64,000 bases of DNA from Streptomyces actuosus (GCF_016921115.1 NZ_JAFFZS010000021.1:1-64000), one strand, 5' to 3'. Counted from the stretch's first letter, positions 35,969 through 44,953 are shown. Notes: a model not told the origin generated them from the sequence alone. Translations and numbers: made by a program.

Positions 35969-36648
35969 CACAGGGCCGCCAGGTAGCCGGGCAGAGGGGT
36001 GGCCGGACGGAGCAGCGGGTCGGCGACGGGGTCGTCGTAGCCCTTGCGCAGCGGGACGACGCCGGCCCAGTGCGGCAGGGCGAGGTCCTCGGGCTCGTCG
36101 TTGGCGCCTCCGGTGCGCAGCTTGGCGGAGACCTCGTCGAGGTCGAGGCGTATCACGGCGGTGGCGGCCAGTTCCTTCCGGTTGGCCGGCCGGGAGTCCT
36201 CCGCACGGCCCGGTACGACGTGGTCGACCAGGGCGTCCAGCGCGAGCCGCTTCTCGTCGGGGTCGGTCACGTCGTGGGCGACGCCGTGCACCACCACCGA
36301 GCGGTAGTTGATCGAGTGGTGGAAGGCCGAGCGGGCCAGGACCAGGGCGTCGACGTGCGTGACCGTCAGGCAGACCGGGAGGCCGTCCTCGGCCGTGCCC
36401 GTCATCCGCAGCGGGCGCGATCCCGTCGAGCCGTGGACGTAGAGCCGGTCGCCGACCCGGCCGTAGAGCGTCGGCAGCACCACGGGGGCGCCGTCGCGGA
36501 CGAAGCCGAGGTGGCAGACGTACGCCTCGTCGAGGATCGCGTGCACCAGCTCCCTGTCGTACCCGGCGCGATCGGCGGCGCGGGTGGGCACGGTGCGGTC
36601 GGTGGGGGTGTAGGTGGCGGGTGCCGTCGTCTTCGGGGTCCCCTGCAT
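35968..36648 (-). CDS. pyridoxamine 5'-phosphate oxidase family protein
   Basis: A 226-residue flavin split-barrel protein (AYVCHLGFVRDGAPVVLPTL, YVHGSTGSRPLR, FHHSINYRSVVVHG) of the PPOX class. It is not a canonical PdxH; members bind FMN or F420. Divergent transcription from a MocR-type gene across a shared palindrome suggests vitamin B6-linked control. Confidence 0.85.
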   Translation of the reverse strand: MQGTPKTTAPATYTPTDRTVPTRAADRAGYDRELVHAILDEAYVCHLGFVRDGAPVVLPTLYGRVGDRLYVHGSTGSRPLRMTGTAEDGLPVCLTVTHVDALVLARSAFHHSINYRSVVVHGVAHDVTDPDEKRLALDALVDHVVPGRAEDSRPANRKELAATAVIRLDLDEVSAKLRTGGANDEPEDLALPHWAGVVPLRKGYDDPVADPLLRPATPLPGYLAAL

Positions 36649-36672
36649 GGCGCTCTCCCTGGCGTCTTCTGT

Positions 36673-36688
36673 TGCACTAGTGCATAAT
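36673..36688. promoter_or_regulatory. MocR-type operator and -10 box
   Basis: The perfect palindrome TGCACTAGTGCA (36673-36684) lies between the divergent PPOX and MocR genes. It overlaps CATAAT (36683-36688), a likely -10 box 7 bases before the GTG start at 36696, so the mocR transcript may be leaderless and self-regulated. Confidence 0.65.
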
Positions 36689-36695
36689 CTGCTTT

Positions 36696-38027
36696 GTGCT
36701 AGGAGAATATCCGATCAAAGGTCGGCGTGCAGCGGAGATCGCCGCCGACGTCGAGCGCGCGGTCGCCGACGGTGGGCTGACACCCGGTGAACTGCTGCCA
36801 CCCATGAGGGAGCTGGCCGTCCGCCTGGGGGTGAACCCGAACACGGTCGCGGCGGCCTACCGCACCCTGCGCGAACGCGGCGTCATCGAGACCGCCGGGC
36901 GCCGCGGCAGCCGGGTGCGTCCCAAGCCGGCGACGACGGGCCGCGAGTACATCGCGGTGGAGGTCGCCGAGGGCGTGCGGGACGTCTCCACCGGCAACCC
37001 GGACCCGGCTCTCCTGCCACCGCTGGGCCCCGCGTTCGCCGAGGCGGCCGGACAGGGTGACCGGGAGCCGGTTCTCTACGGAGCCGCGGCCGTGGATCCG
37101 GAGCTCGCCGGGCGGGCCCGGGCGGAGCTGGACGCCGACGGGGTGCAGGACGGGCCCCTGGCCGTCACCTCCGGCTCGCTGGACGCCATCGAGCGGGTCC
37201 TCGCCGCACACCTCAGGCCGGGGGACACCGTCGCCGTGGAGGATCCCGGCTGGGGGAGCCTGCTCGACCTCGTCCCGGCGCTCGGCCTGCGCACAGCCGC
37301 CGTCGGCGTCGACGACGAGGGGCCGCTGCCCGAGGACGTGCGGCGCGCCCTTGCCGGCGGGGCCCGCGCGCTCGTCGTCACCGACCGGGCGCAGAACCCG
37401 ACCGGCGCCGCCGTGAGCGCCGCACGCGCGCGTGCCCTGCGCGCGGTGCTGCGCGACCACCCGGACGTCCTGCTCGTCGAGGACGACCACGGTCACCGCA
37501 TCGTCGACGTCCCTCTCCATCCGCTCGCGGGCACCACCCGCAACTGGGCCATGGTCCGCTCGGTGGCCAAGGCCTACGGGCCCGACCTGCGCCTCGCCGT
37601 GCTCACCGGGGACGACGTCACCCTCGACCGGGTGCGCGGACGGCAGCGGCTCGGCCCCGGCTGGGTCAGCCGGATCACCCAGCGGGCCGTGGCCCGGCTG
37701 TGGGCCGAGGAGGCCGTGGACGTGGGGGCGGTCGCCGGGGCCTACGGCAGACGCCGGGAGGCGCTGATCGACGCGCTGGCCCGGCGCGGGGTCGCGGCGC
37801 ACGGCCGCAGCGGGATGAACGTGTGGATCCCCGTCCCCGACGAGACCGGTGCCGTCGCCCGGCTCCTCCAGGCGGGGTGGGCGGTCGCGCCCGGAGCCCG
37901 CTTCCGGATCGGCGCGCCGCCCGGGATCCGGGTCACCGTCGCCACCCTGCCGGCCGCCGAGGCCGAGTCGCTGGCGGAGGCGATCGCCGCCGCGCTGGGC
38001 CCGGGCGCCGAGCGCAGCACCGTCTAG
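36696..38027 (+). CDS. MocR family GntR/aminotransferase transcriptional regulator
   Basis: A 443-residue fusion of a GntR winged helix (residues about 1-75, with ELAVRLGVNPNTVAAAYRTL) and a fold-type I aminotransferase domain. The PLP-binding lysine is Lys292 in RSVAKAYGPD. Such regulators sense pyridoxal phosphate or amino compounds; PdxR members control vitamin B6 synthesis. GTG 36696 is used. Confidence 0.9.
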   Translation: MLGEYPIKGRRAAEIAADVERAVADGGLTPGELLPPMRELAVRLGVNPNTVAAAYRTLRERGVIETAGRRGSRVRPKPATTGREYIAVEVAEGVRDVSTGNPDPALLPPLGPAFAEAAGQGDREPVLYGAAAVDPELAGRARAELDADGVQDGPLAVTSGSLDAIERVLAAHLRPGDTVAVEDPGWGSLLDLVPALGLRTAAVGVDDEGPLPEDVRRALAGGARALVVTDRAQNPTGAAVSAARARALRAVLRDHPDVLLVEDDHGHRIVDVPLHPLAGTTRNWAMVRSVAKAYGPDLRLAVLTGDDVTLDRVRGRQRLGPGWVSRITQRAVARLWAEEAVDVGAVAGAYGRRREALIDALARRGVAAHGRSGMNVWIPVPDETGAVARLLQAGWAVAPGARFRIGAPPGIRVTVATLPAAEAESLAEAIAAALGPGAERSTV

Positions 38028-38351
38028 CGGTCGCGGCCCGGTGCCGGCTGTGCGGCGGTCGGGGCGGAGGCGGAGCGTGCGGTGGTCGCGTGGAGGCCGT
38101 CACGGCGGTCGAGGCGGGTTGCCGGTCGTGCGGCGACAGCCGTTTCGCCGCCGGCTGCGGAGCAGCCGTCCCGGCCAGGGCATCGGGCTGCGGGCGCTGA
38201 GGCGAGGGAGCGTCCGGTTGCGGTGGTGCCGTGCTCCGGGCGCCGGCGGCGGCGCGACGGCCGGGTGCCGGTCGCGGGGCCGTGGCGGCTTCGGTGTGCC
38301 GCGTGCGGGACCGTCGGCGGGGTCGGGGATGCCCTGCCGGTCGCGTCGCCG
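38028..38351. other. intergenic region without recognised gene
   Basis: The 324 bases between the convergent MocR and EamA genes are rich in CGG/GGC runs. No coding frame or clear terminator hairpin was identified. Confidence 0.4.
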
Positions 38352-39368
38352 TCACGGCTTCGGCCGTAGTTGCGTGAGCGCCGCCCCGGCCAGGACGATC
38401 ACCGCGCCCACCGGTGTCGACCAGCGCAGCGACTCGCCGAGCACGGCGACGCCCGCCGCCGTGGCGATGACCGGGATGAAGTACGTGACCATCTGCGCGG
38501 TCGTCGGACCGACCTCGGCGACGATGCCGTACTGGACGAGCATCGCCACTCCGGTGCCGAGTGCCCCCAGGGCGATCACCGCGAGGAGCGGCAGCACCGG
38601 GACGGCGGTCGGCAGCGACGTGAACAGGGGTGTCACGACCGCCAGTTGGAGGGTGGCCAGCAGCAGCTGCGCACCGGTCAACGACAGGTGGGACCGGCCG
38701 CTGCCGGCCAGGGTGCGGCGGACGTGGATCCAGCCGACCGGGTAGCTGAGCGAGGCCAGCAGCGCGAGCGCCGTGCCCCGGGCGTCCACACCGGAGAACC
38801 CCTGCCAGACGCCCAGGACCGTCAGGACGCCGAGGAAGCCCAGGCCGAGGCCGGCCACCCGGACCCGGGTCGGCCGGTCCTCGGAGAGCGCGACCAGCGA
38901 CAGGGCCATGCCCCACAGGGGAGACGTCGCGTTGCAGATGCCGGCCAGAGTCGACGGGATCGACAGCTCCGCGAAGGCGAACAGGGAGAAGGGCAGCGCG
39001 TTGAGCAGGAACGCGGCCACCGCCAGGTGCGCCCAGGTGCGCACCCCGCGCGGGAGCCGCTCGCGCTTGACCGCCAGTGCGATCGCGAGCACCGCCGTAC
39101 CGAAGACCAGTCGGCCCAGGGTCACCTGGAAGGGGGCGAAGGCCTCCGTGCCGACCTTGATGAGGAGGAAGCTGAAGCCCCAGATCAGCGACAGCACGGC
39201 GAACCGGACGCGCCAGTCGAGGCGGCGCCGCGAGGACGAGGGGTTCCGGACGGGGGACGTCGACGGCGGGCCGGGCGCCGCAGCGGAGACGGCCGGGGCA
39301 GCGGGTGTGGACGCGGCGTCGGGTGCCGCGGCGCGGGCGGCGGGGGCGGGACGCGGGGCGGTGCTCAT
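38352..39368 (-). CDS. EamA family (DMT) transporter
   Basis: A 338-residue permease with an Ala/Pro-rich N-terminus of ~45 residues and ten helices, starting at FAVLSLIWGFSFLLIKVG. The second half ends YGIVAEVGPTTAQMVTYFIP and AVLGESLRW, typical of the RhaT/EamA group. It is divergent from a LysR gene across 75 bases, an arrangement in which the LysR protein usually controls the exporter. Confidence 0.88.
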   Translation of the reverse strand: MSTAPRPAPAARAAAPDAASTPAAPAVSAAAPGPPSTSPVRNPSSSRRRLDWRVRFAVLSLIWGFSFLLIKVGTEAFAPFQVTLGRLVFGTAVLAIALAVKRERLPRGVRTWAHLAVAAFLLNALPFSLFAFAELSIPSTLAGICNATSPLWGMALSLVALSEDRPTRVRVAGLGLGFLGVLTVLGVWQGFSGVDARGTALALLASLSYPVGWIHVRRTLAGSGRSHLSLTGAQLLLATLQLAVVTPLFTSLPTAVPVLPLLAVIALGALGTGVAMLVQYGIVAEVGPTTAQMVTYFIPVIATAAGVAVLGESLRWSTPVGAVIVLAGAALTQLRPKP

Positions 39369-39391
39369 GGAAGGCAACCATGCCGTCGGTG

Positions 39392-39435
39392 ATCTCGTAG
39401 CACAATCGAGATTTTGCACCCTGTATCTCGTAGCA
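39392..39435. promoter_or_regulatory. paired LysR-binding candidates
   Basis: ATCTCGTAGCA occurs exactly twice, at 39392-39402 and 39425-39435, 33 bases apart (about three helical turns), inside the short divergent EamA/LysR gap. Two in-phase sites suit a LysR-type regulator. Confidence 0.5.
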
Positions 39436-39443
39436 TTGCTTAC

Positions 39444-40367
39444 ATGTTGAATCTGGAGCGCCTGCGGACGCTCGACGCCCTCGCCCGACACGGCTCGGTG
39501 AGCGGCGCCGCGGACGCACTGCACATCACGACGTCCGCCGTCTCCCAGCAGATGTCCAAGCTGGAGCGGGAGGTGGGCCAGCAGCTCCTGGCCAAGAACG
39601 GCCGGGGAGTGCGCCTGACGGACGCCGGCCGGCTGCTCGCCGACCACGCCGCCCGCATCCTGTCGCAGGCCGCCCTCGCCCAGGCCGACCTGGAGGCGCA
39701 GCGCGGGCAGGTCGCGGGGGAGCTCAGGATCTCGGCGTTCCCCACCGCCGCACGCGGACTGTTCCCCCTCGCCCTCTCCGCGCTGCGCGCCGAGCACGCG
39801 GCACTGCGGGTGCGCTCCTGCGAACTGGAGCCCGAGCAGGGGATCGCCGGGGTCGTCCGCGGCGACCTCGACCTGGCCGTCGTCCTCGACTGGTACAACA
39901 AGCCCATGCCGCTGCCGGACGGTCTGGCCAAGGCCTCCGTCCTGGACGACCCCGCCGATGTGGCCATGCCGGTCGACCACCCGCTCGCGGGGCGGGACGA
40001 GGTGGACCTCACCGAGTTCGCCGAGGACGAGTGGATCACGTGGGGCCAGGGGGAGTTCTGCCACGAGTGGCTGCTGTTCACGTTGCGCTCCAAGGGCGTG
40101 GAGCCCAACGTCGCCCACCGTGCGGCGGAGACGCACACCCAGCTCAACCTGGTCGCGTCAGGCCTCGGCGTGTGCATCGCCCCGCTGCTGGGCCGCCATC
40201 CGATGCCCGACGGCGTCGTCACGGTGCCGCTCCGGCAGCGCGTGCGGCGCCATGTGTACGTCGTCTGGCGCACCGATGCCGATCGCCGCCCGTCGATCCG
40301 TGCGGCCGTCCGGGCGCTGCAGACCGCGGCCGAGCGGATCGGCGGCGGGGACGCTACGCGGAGTTGA
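39444..40367 (+). CDS. LysR family transcriptional regulator
   Basis: A 307-residue regulator with an N-terminal helix-turn-helix (RLRTLDALARHGSVSGAADA, TTSAVSQQMSKLEREVG) and a periplasmic-binding-like effector domain. ATG 39444 gives the standard MLNLERLRTL opening. The last 14 bases overlap the convergent PPOX gene. Confidence 0.9.
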   Translation: MLNLERLRTLDALARHGSVSGAADALHITTSAVSQQMSKLEREVGQQLLAKNGRGVRLTDAGRLLADHAARILSQAALAQADLEAQRGQVAGELRISAFPTAARGLFPLALSALRAEHAALRVRSCELEPEQGIAGVVRGDLDLAVVLDWYNKPMPLPDGLAKASVLDDPADVAMPVDHPLAGRDEVDLTEFAEDEWITWGQGEFCHEWLLFTLRSKGVEPNVAHRAAETHTQLNLVASGLGVCIAPLLGRHPMPDGVVTVPLRQRVRRHVYVVWRTDADRRPSIRAAVRALQTAAERIGGGDATRS

Positions 40368-40821
40368 GTTTGCGGAAGTCCCAGGAGACGACCTTCTCCG
40401 GGACGAGTCGCAGCCAGGCGTGCCGGCCGTCGTGCGGCAAGGAGTCGAGGCCGAAGTTCTTGCGGGCGAACAGTGTCTCCACCGCGTCCAGTTCGGCGCA
40501 CAGCTCACCGGTGCGCGGTACCTCGCCCACCACCTCGACGGTGCCGGACAGCTCCACGCCGCGCAGCTCGTGGTACTCCTCGCCGGTGTCCACCACGATC
40601 GCGACCCGCGGATCGCGCCGCAGTTCCGTCCAGCGCCGGCTGCGCACCACCGAGTACAGCCACAATGCCCGGCCGTCCCACAGGAACCACAGGGCGCTCA
40701 CGTGCGGAAACCCGTCGGCCGACACCGTGGCGACCCGGCAGGTGCGCTGGGCGGCGAGGAACTCGTCCAGTTCGCCCGGCGTCATCATGATCTTCCGGCC
40801 CCGGCGCTGAGCGACGGTCAT
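40354..40821 (-). CDS. PPOX class split-barrel oxidoreductase-like protein
   Basis: A 155-residue flavin or F420-binding split barrel (TCRVATVSADGFPHVSALWF, RVAIVVDTGEEYHELRG). The small size and pattern match the F420-dependent pyridoxamine-oxidase-like group of actinobacteria. No partner is evident. Its end overlaps the LysR gene by 14 bases, tail to tail. Confidence 0.83.
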   Translation of the reverse strand: MTVAQRRGRKIMMTPGELDEFLAAQRTCRVATVSADGFPHVSALWFLWDGRALWLYSVVRSRRWTELRRDPRVAIVVDTGEEYHELRGVELSGTVEVVGEVPRTGELCAELDAVETLFARKNFGLDSLPHDGRHAWLRLVPEKVVSWDFRKLNSA

Positions 40822-41206
40822 GCAGCCCCCTCTTGTGCCCGGAGAGTCCCTGACATCACGTCAGGAAAGGATGGAGTGTCTTCCTTCGGCGCGCAACGGG
40901 GGAGGAGGGAGGGGCAGCCCGACCATCCTGCCCCGTGCCGAAACGGGCTCGACGGCGACGCCGACCCGGAGCGGTGGCGGTCGGGCCTCGACGCCCTCGG
41001 CCTGCTCTCCGGTCCAGGCCCCCGCTGCGACTCCGCACCGCCCGCCCCCGGTCGGCCGTCCGCCGCGGACGGCCCGCGACCTTGCCGGCCGGTGACACCC
41101 CCGGCCGCCGGGGGAGGAGCGGGACGTGGTCGGCGCTCCCGGGCGGAGCCGGTGACCGGTGAGGTGGCCGAACGTCTCGCCCCGGGCCGACGCTGTGCCG
41201 CGCCCC
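40822..41206. other. intergenic region without recognised gene
   Basis: This 385-base gap lies upstream of the PPOX gene and downstream of the Rieske gene, both on the minus strand. No supported coding frame was found. It should contain the PPOX promoter, but no clear boxes were seen. Confidence 0.4.
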
Positions 41207-41641
41207 TCACGCCAGGGTGATCGAGCCCCCGCTCACCGTGATCTGCTCGGCGGGCAGCGGCTTGGTCGCCGGGCCCTTCTTCACACTGCCGTCGGCGACG
41301 GAGAACTCGCTGCCGTGGCACGGGCAGGTGATGGCCCCGTTGCCGACGCCCGTCACGGCGCAGCCCTGATGGGTGCACGTGGCCGAGAACGCCTTGAAGG
41401 TGCCCGCCGCCGGCTGGGTCACCACGACGCCCTGGTCCTTGAAGATCTTTCCCCCGCCCTCGGGGATGTCCGAGGTCTTCGCGAGCACGGTGCCGGCGGC
41501 GCCCGCCTTCGACGAGGCCTTCGACCCGCCGTCCTGGGCCCCGCACGCGGTCAGCGCGACGGCGGCGCCGACCGCACCGGCCGCCGCCACGACGGTGCGC
41601 CGGCTCGGGGCCGAGGTGGTCTGGAGCGGTTCGCTGGTCAT
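41207..41641 (-). CDS. Rieske (2Fe-2S) Tat lipoprotein
   Basis: A 144-residue exported iron-sulfur protein. The twin-arginine signal (SRRTVVAAAG, Arg14-Arg15) ends in a lipobox LTAC with Cys33. The Rieske motifs CTHQGC and CPCHGS supply ligands Cys89, His91, Cys106 and His109, with Cys94 and Cys108 as the likely disulfide. The cluster would be inserted before Tat export and the protein then held at the outer face of the membrane. The electron-transfer partner is unknown. ATG 41641 has AAGGGA upstream. Confidence 0.92.
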   Translation of the reverse strand: MTSEPLQTTSAPSRRTVVAAAGAVGAAVALTACGAQDGGSKASSKAGAAGTVLAKTSDIPEGGGKIFKDQGVVVTQPAAGTFKAFSATCTHQGCAVTGVGNGAITCPCHGSEFSVADGSVKKGPATKPLPAEQITVSGGSITLA

Positions 41642-41734
41642 GCTGAGGTCCCTTCCCGGGGCTGCCGATGATCTGCTGCCTTCTGGTACGGGCCGCGTCC
41701 CCGCGTCGTTCAGCCCCGGACGTAACCTGGGGCG

Positions 41735-42499
41735 ATGCTGAAGGAAGTCACCGCGACCCGCTACATCACGCCCCTGCGTGAGGGGGGTTCGCTGCCGGGG
41801 CTCGTCGAGGCCGACGACTTCGGGACGTACGTCATGAAGTTCGCCGGCGCGGGGCAGGGCCGCAAGACCCTCGTCGCCGAGGTCGTCGGCGGAGAGCTCG
41901 CCCGCCGCCTCGGCCTGCGCGTGCCGCGACTGGTGGTGATCGGCCTGGACCCGGTGCTGGGGCTCGGCGAGCCCGACGAGCAGGTCCAGGAACTGCTGAA
42001 GGCCAGCGGAGGACTCAACCTCGGCATGGACTTCCTCTCCGGCGCCCTCGGCTACGACCCGCTCGCCTTTCCGATCGGCCCCGAGGAGGCGGGGCGGATC
42101 GTCTGGTTCGACGCGCTCGTCGGCAACGTCGACCGGTCCTGGCGCAATCCGAACCTGCTGATGCACCGCGGCGAGCTGTGGCTGATCGACCACGGCGCCA
42201 CCATGGTCTGGCAGCACAGCTGGCGCGGCGCCGAGTCCTCGGCCGCCCGCCCGTACGACGCCTCCGACCACGCCCTGAAGCCGTTCGCGCCGGACGTGTC
42301 GGCCGCCGCGGCCGAGCTGGCGCCGCTCGTCACCGAGGAACTGCTCGCCGAGGTCACCGCCGAGATCCCCGACGTGTGGCTGACCGGCGAGCCCGGCTTC
42401 GACGCGCCGGACGACCTCCGCCGGGCCTATGCGCGGCCCCTGCTCGCCCGGGCCGCGGACATCCATGAGCGCATCCACGGAATCGAGGGGGACCGGTGA
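41735..42499 (+). CDS. HipA-like kinase family protein
   Basis: A 254-residue protein matching the short HipA-like kinase group. TYVMKFAGAGQGRKTLVAEV resembles the ATP-loop region, FDALVGNVDRSWRNPNLLMH matches the catalytic loop, and ELWLIDHGATM the metal-binding Asp. There is no HipB antitoxin; instead a DUF3037 gene overlaps its end (GTGA). HipA in other bacteria phosphorylates glutamyl-tRNA synthetase, but that activity should not be assumed for this group. Confidence 0.82.
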   Translation: MLKEVTATRYITPLREGGSLPGLVEADDFGTYVMKFAGAGQGRKTLVAEVVGGELARRLGLRVPRLVVIGLDPVLGLGEPDEQVQELLKASGGLNLGMDFLSGALGYDPLAFPIGPEEAGRIVWFDALVGNVDRSWRNPNLLMHRGELWLIDHGATMVWQHSWRGAESSAARPYDASDHALKPFAPDVSAAAAELAPLVTEELLAEVTAEIPDVWLTGEPGFDAPDDLRRAYARPLLARAADIHERIHGIEGDR

Positions 42500-42945
42500 G
42501 CGAGCACCGCATCAATGTGGCGGGCGCGATGACCGAGCGCCACATCACCCGCGCCGGCCAGGGCGGCGACCGGGACGTGTACGAGTACGCGCTGCTGCGG
42601 GTGGTACCGCGGGTCGAGCGCGGCGAATGCATCAACGCGGGCGTGCTGGTCTACTGCCGAGCGAAGTCCTACGTCGGAGCCCGCACCCATCTCGACGAGG
42701 CCAGGCTGCTGGCCCTCGACCCGCAGGCGGACGTGGCGGGGGTCCGGGCGGCGCTGCACGCCGTGCAGGAGGTGTGCGCCGGCGGTCCCGGCGCGGGCCA
42801 GGCGTCCGAGGACGACGCCGGCCGCCGCTTCCGCTGGCTGGTCGCGCCCCGCTCGGCGATGGTCCAGCCGGGCTCCGTGCACACAGGCCTGACGGTCGAC
42901 CCGGAGGCCGAGAGCGCGCGCCTGCTGGAGCTGCTGGTGCGCTGA
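42496..42945 (+). CDS. DUF3037 family protein
   Basis: A 149-residue DUF3037 protein (YEYALLRVVPRVERGECINA, GVLVYCRAKSY). Its GTG start overlaps the stop of the HipA-like gene, so the two are translationally coupled. The pair is a recurring arrangement in actinobacteria; the function is not known. Confidence 0.85.
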   Translation: MSEHRINVAGAMTERHITRAGQGGDRDVYEYALLRVVPRVERGECINAGVLVYCRAKSYVGARTHLDEARLLALDPQADVAGVRAALHAVQEVCAGGPGAGQASEDDAGRRFRWLVAPRSAMVQPGSVHTGLTVDPEAESARLLELLVR

Positions 42946-43131
42946 CGCCCCGCTGCGGGGAGCGGAAGGCGGGCGCGGCGGTGACCCCTGGCGGCCTCCC
43001 TCCCGTCACCGGCGTGGAAGGCCCCGCCGCGGGCACGGTCGGATCGGTCCCCGGAGCGCGGAAACAGGGGGCCGAACGGGTGGCGGCCGGGCCGCGGCAC
43101 GGGTAATGGATCACAACCGGTCTGTGTGCCG

Positions 43132-43194
43132 TTGACACCGCGTGCCAGGGCTTCTAGCGTCACGTCTGCTGAAGGTACTAAGCGGTCGCTCACT
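43132..43194 (+). promoter_or_regulatory. strong promoter with TetR-like operator before the SDR pair
   Basis: TTGACA (43132-43137), a 17-base spacer and TAGCGT (43155-43160) form a near-consensus promoter. Downstream, 43177-43194 is an imperfect palindrome (12 of 18 positions) centred on AGCGGTCGCT, like operators of TetR regulators of acyl-CoA metabolism. Confidence 0.65.
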
Positions 43195-43235
43195 AGAACG
43201 GGCGCACTTTCTCAAGGGCGAGGAGAACACCAGCC

Positions 43236-43997
43236 ATGTCCACCACTGAGCAGCGGGTTGCCGTAGTCACCGGTGCGGCGCGCGGCATCGGCGCCGCCAC
43301 CGCCGTCCGACTGGCCGCCGAGGGCCACGCGGTCGCGGTGATCGACCTCGGCGAGGGCGCCTGCAAGGACACCGTCGAGAAGATCACCGCTGCCGGGGGC
43401 CGGGCCGTCGCCATCGGCGCCGACGTCTCCGACGAGGCCCAGGTCGAGGCGGCGATCGCCCGCGTCGCCGAGGAACTCGGAGGCCCGACGATCCTGGTCA
43501 ACAACGCGGGCGTGCTCCGCGACAACCTCCTGTTCAAGATGAGCGTCTCCGACTGGGACACCGTCATGAACGTGCACCTGCGTGGCTCCTTCCTGATGAG
43601 CAAGGCCTGCCAGAAGCACATGGTCGACGCCGGCTTCGGCCGGATCGTCAACCTCTCCTCGTCCTCCGCGCTCGGCAACCGCGGCCAGGCCAACTACTCC
43701 GCCGCCAAGGCCGGCCTGCAGGGCTTCACCAAGACCCTCGCCAAGGAGCTCGGCAAGTTCGGCATCACCGCCAACGCGGTCGCCCCCGGCTTCATCGCCA
43801 CCGAGATGACCAAGGCCACCGCCGACCGTGTCGGCATGGGCTTCGAGGACTTCAAGGCGGCAGCCGCCACCCAGATCCCGGTCCAGCGCGTCGGTGAGCC
43901 CGAGGACATCGCCAACGCCGTCGCCTTCTTCACGGGCGAGGCGGCCGGCTTCGTCTCCGGCCAGGTGCTGTACGTCGCCGGCGGACCGCTCGACTAA
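43236..43997 (+). CDS. short-chain dehydrogenase, 3-oxoacyl-ACP reductase type
   Basis: A 253-residue NAD(P)H-dependent SDR with the TGAARGIG cofactor loop, NNAGVL, catalytic Ser-Tyr-Lys (NLSSSSA, NYSAAKAG) and the AVAPGFIATEM segment. It resembles FabG paralogues of beta-oxidation or polyhydroxyalkanoate pathways. ATG 43236 has AGGAGA at 43221-43226. A second SDR follows after 12 bases. Confidence 0.9.
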   Translation: MSTTEQRVAVVTGAARGIGAATAVRLAAEGHAVAVIDLGEGACKDTVEKITAAGGRAVAIGADVSDEAQVEAAIARVAEELGGPTILVNNAGVLRDNLLFKMSVSDWDTVMNVHLRGSFLMSKACQKHMVDAGFGRIVNLSSSSALGNRGQANYSAAKAGLQGFTKTLAKELGKFGITANAVAPGFIATEMTKATADRVGMGFEDFKAAAATQIPVQRVGEPEDIANAVAFFTGEAAGFVSGQVLYVAGGPLD

Positions 43998-44009
43998 GAG
44001 GACACGCAC

Positions 44010-44774
44010 ATGACTTCGCAACTCCCCGAACTCTCCGGCAAGGTCGCCCTCGTCACCGGCGCCAGCCGCGGCATCGGCTACGGCGTGGCCGAGGCCCTCG
44101 TCGCCCGCGGCGACCGCGTCTGCATCACCGGCCGCAACGAGGAGGCGCTCAAGGAGGCGGTCGAGACGCTCGGCGCCGACCGCGTCATCGGCGTCGCCGG
44201 CAAGGCCCACGACGAGGCCCACCAGGCCGTCGCCGTCGAGCGCACCATGGAGGCCTTCGGCCGCGTCGACCACCTCGTCAACAACGCCGGGACCAACCCG
44301 GTGTTCGGCCCGATCGCCGACCTCGACCTGAACGTCGCGCGCAAGGTCTTCGAGACCAACGTCGTCTCCGCGCTCGGCTTCGCCCAGCGCACCTGGCACG
44401 CCTGGCAGAAGGACAACGGCGGCACGATCGTCAACATCGCCTCCGTCGCGGGCCTCTCGCCGTCCCCGTTCATCGGCGCCTACGGGGTGAGCAAGGCGGC
44501 GATGATCAACCTGACGGTGCAGCTGGCGCACGAGTTCGCGCCCGGGGTCCGGGTCAACGCCATCGCCCCGGCCGTCGTGAAGACCAAGTTCGCGCAGGCC
44601 CTGTACGAGGGCCGCGAGGAGGAGGCCGCGGCCGCCTACCCGCTGAAGCGGCTCGGCGTGCCCTCCGACATCGGCGGTGCCGCGGCGTTCCTCACCTCGG
44701 AGCAGTCCGCCTGGATCACCGGCCAGACCCTCGTCGTCGACGGCGGCATCTATCTCAACGCCGGCGTGGCCTGA
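44010..44774 (+). CDS. short-chain dehydrogenase/reductase
   Basis: A 254-residue SDR with TGASRGIG, NNAGTN and the catalytic YGVSKAAM. It is co-directional with and 12 bases behind the FabG-like gene, with AAGAGGA as its ribosome binding site. The two likely act on related acyl or alcohol substrates. Confidence 0.9.
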   Translation: MTSQLPELSGKVALVTGASRGIGYGVAEALVARGDRVCITGRNEEALKEAVETLGADRVIGVAGKAHDEAHQAVAVERTMEAFGRVDHLVNNAGTNPVFGPIADLDLNVARKVFETNVVSALGFAQRTWHAWQKDNGGTIVNIASVAGLSPSPFIGAYGVSKAAMINLTVQLAHEFAPGVRVNAIAPAVVKTKFAQALYEGREEEAAAAYPLKRLGVPSDIGGAAAFLTSEQSAWITGQTLVVDGGIYLNAGVA

Positions 44775-44832
44775 CCCGGCTGTCCGACACCGGGCGGCGG
44801 TCGGCATCGGCCGCCCGGCACCGGTGCCCGCC

Positions 44833-44883
44833 CGGACCCGGCCCCCTGACGCCGGTCCGGGCGGACCCGGCCCCTGACGCCGG
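44833..44883. repeat. imperfect tandem repeat after the SDR pair
   Basis: CGGACCCGGCCCCTGACGCC-type units of 22-23 bases occur at 44833-44855 and 44862-44883. They lie in the GC-rich spacer before the terminator; no function is evident. Confidence 0.5.
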
Positions 44884-44919
44884 ACGCCCACCCGGACCCG
44901 GCCACCCGGACGGGCCCGA

Positions 44920-44953
44920 ACGGGCGCCGCTTCTGTACGAAAGCGGCGCCCGT
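44920..44953 (+). terminator. hairpin terminator after the SDR pair
   Basis: A perfect 13-base-pair stem (44920-44932 with 44941-44953) with an 8-base loop separates the SDR operon from the binding-protein gene. Confidence 0.75.
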
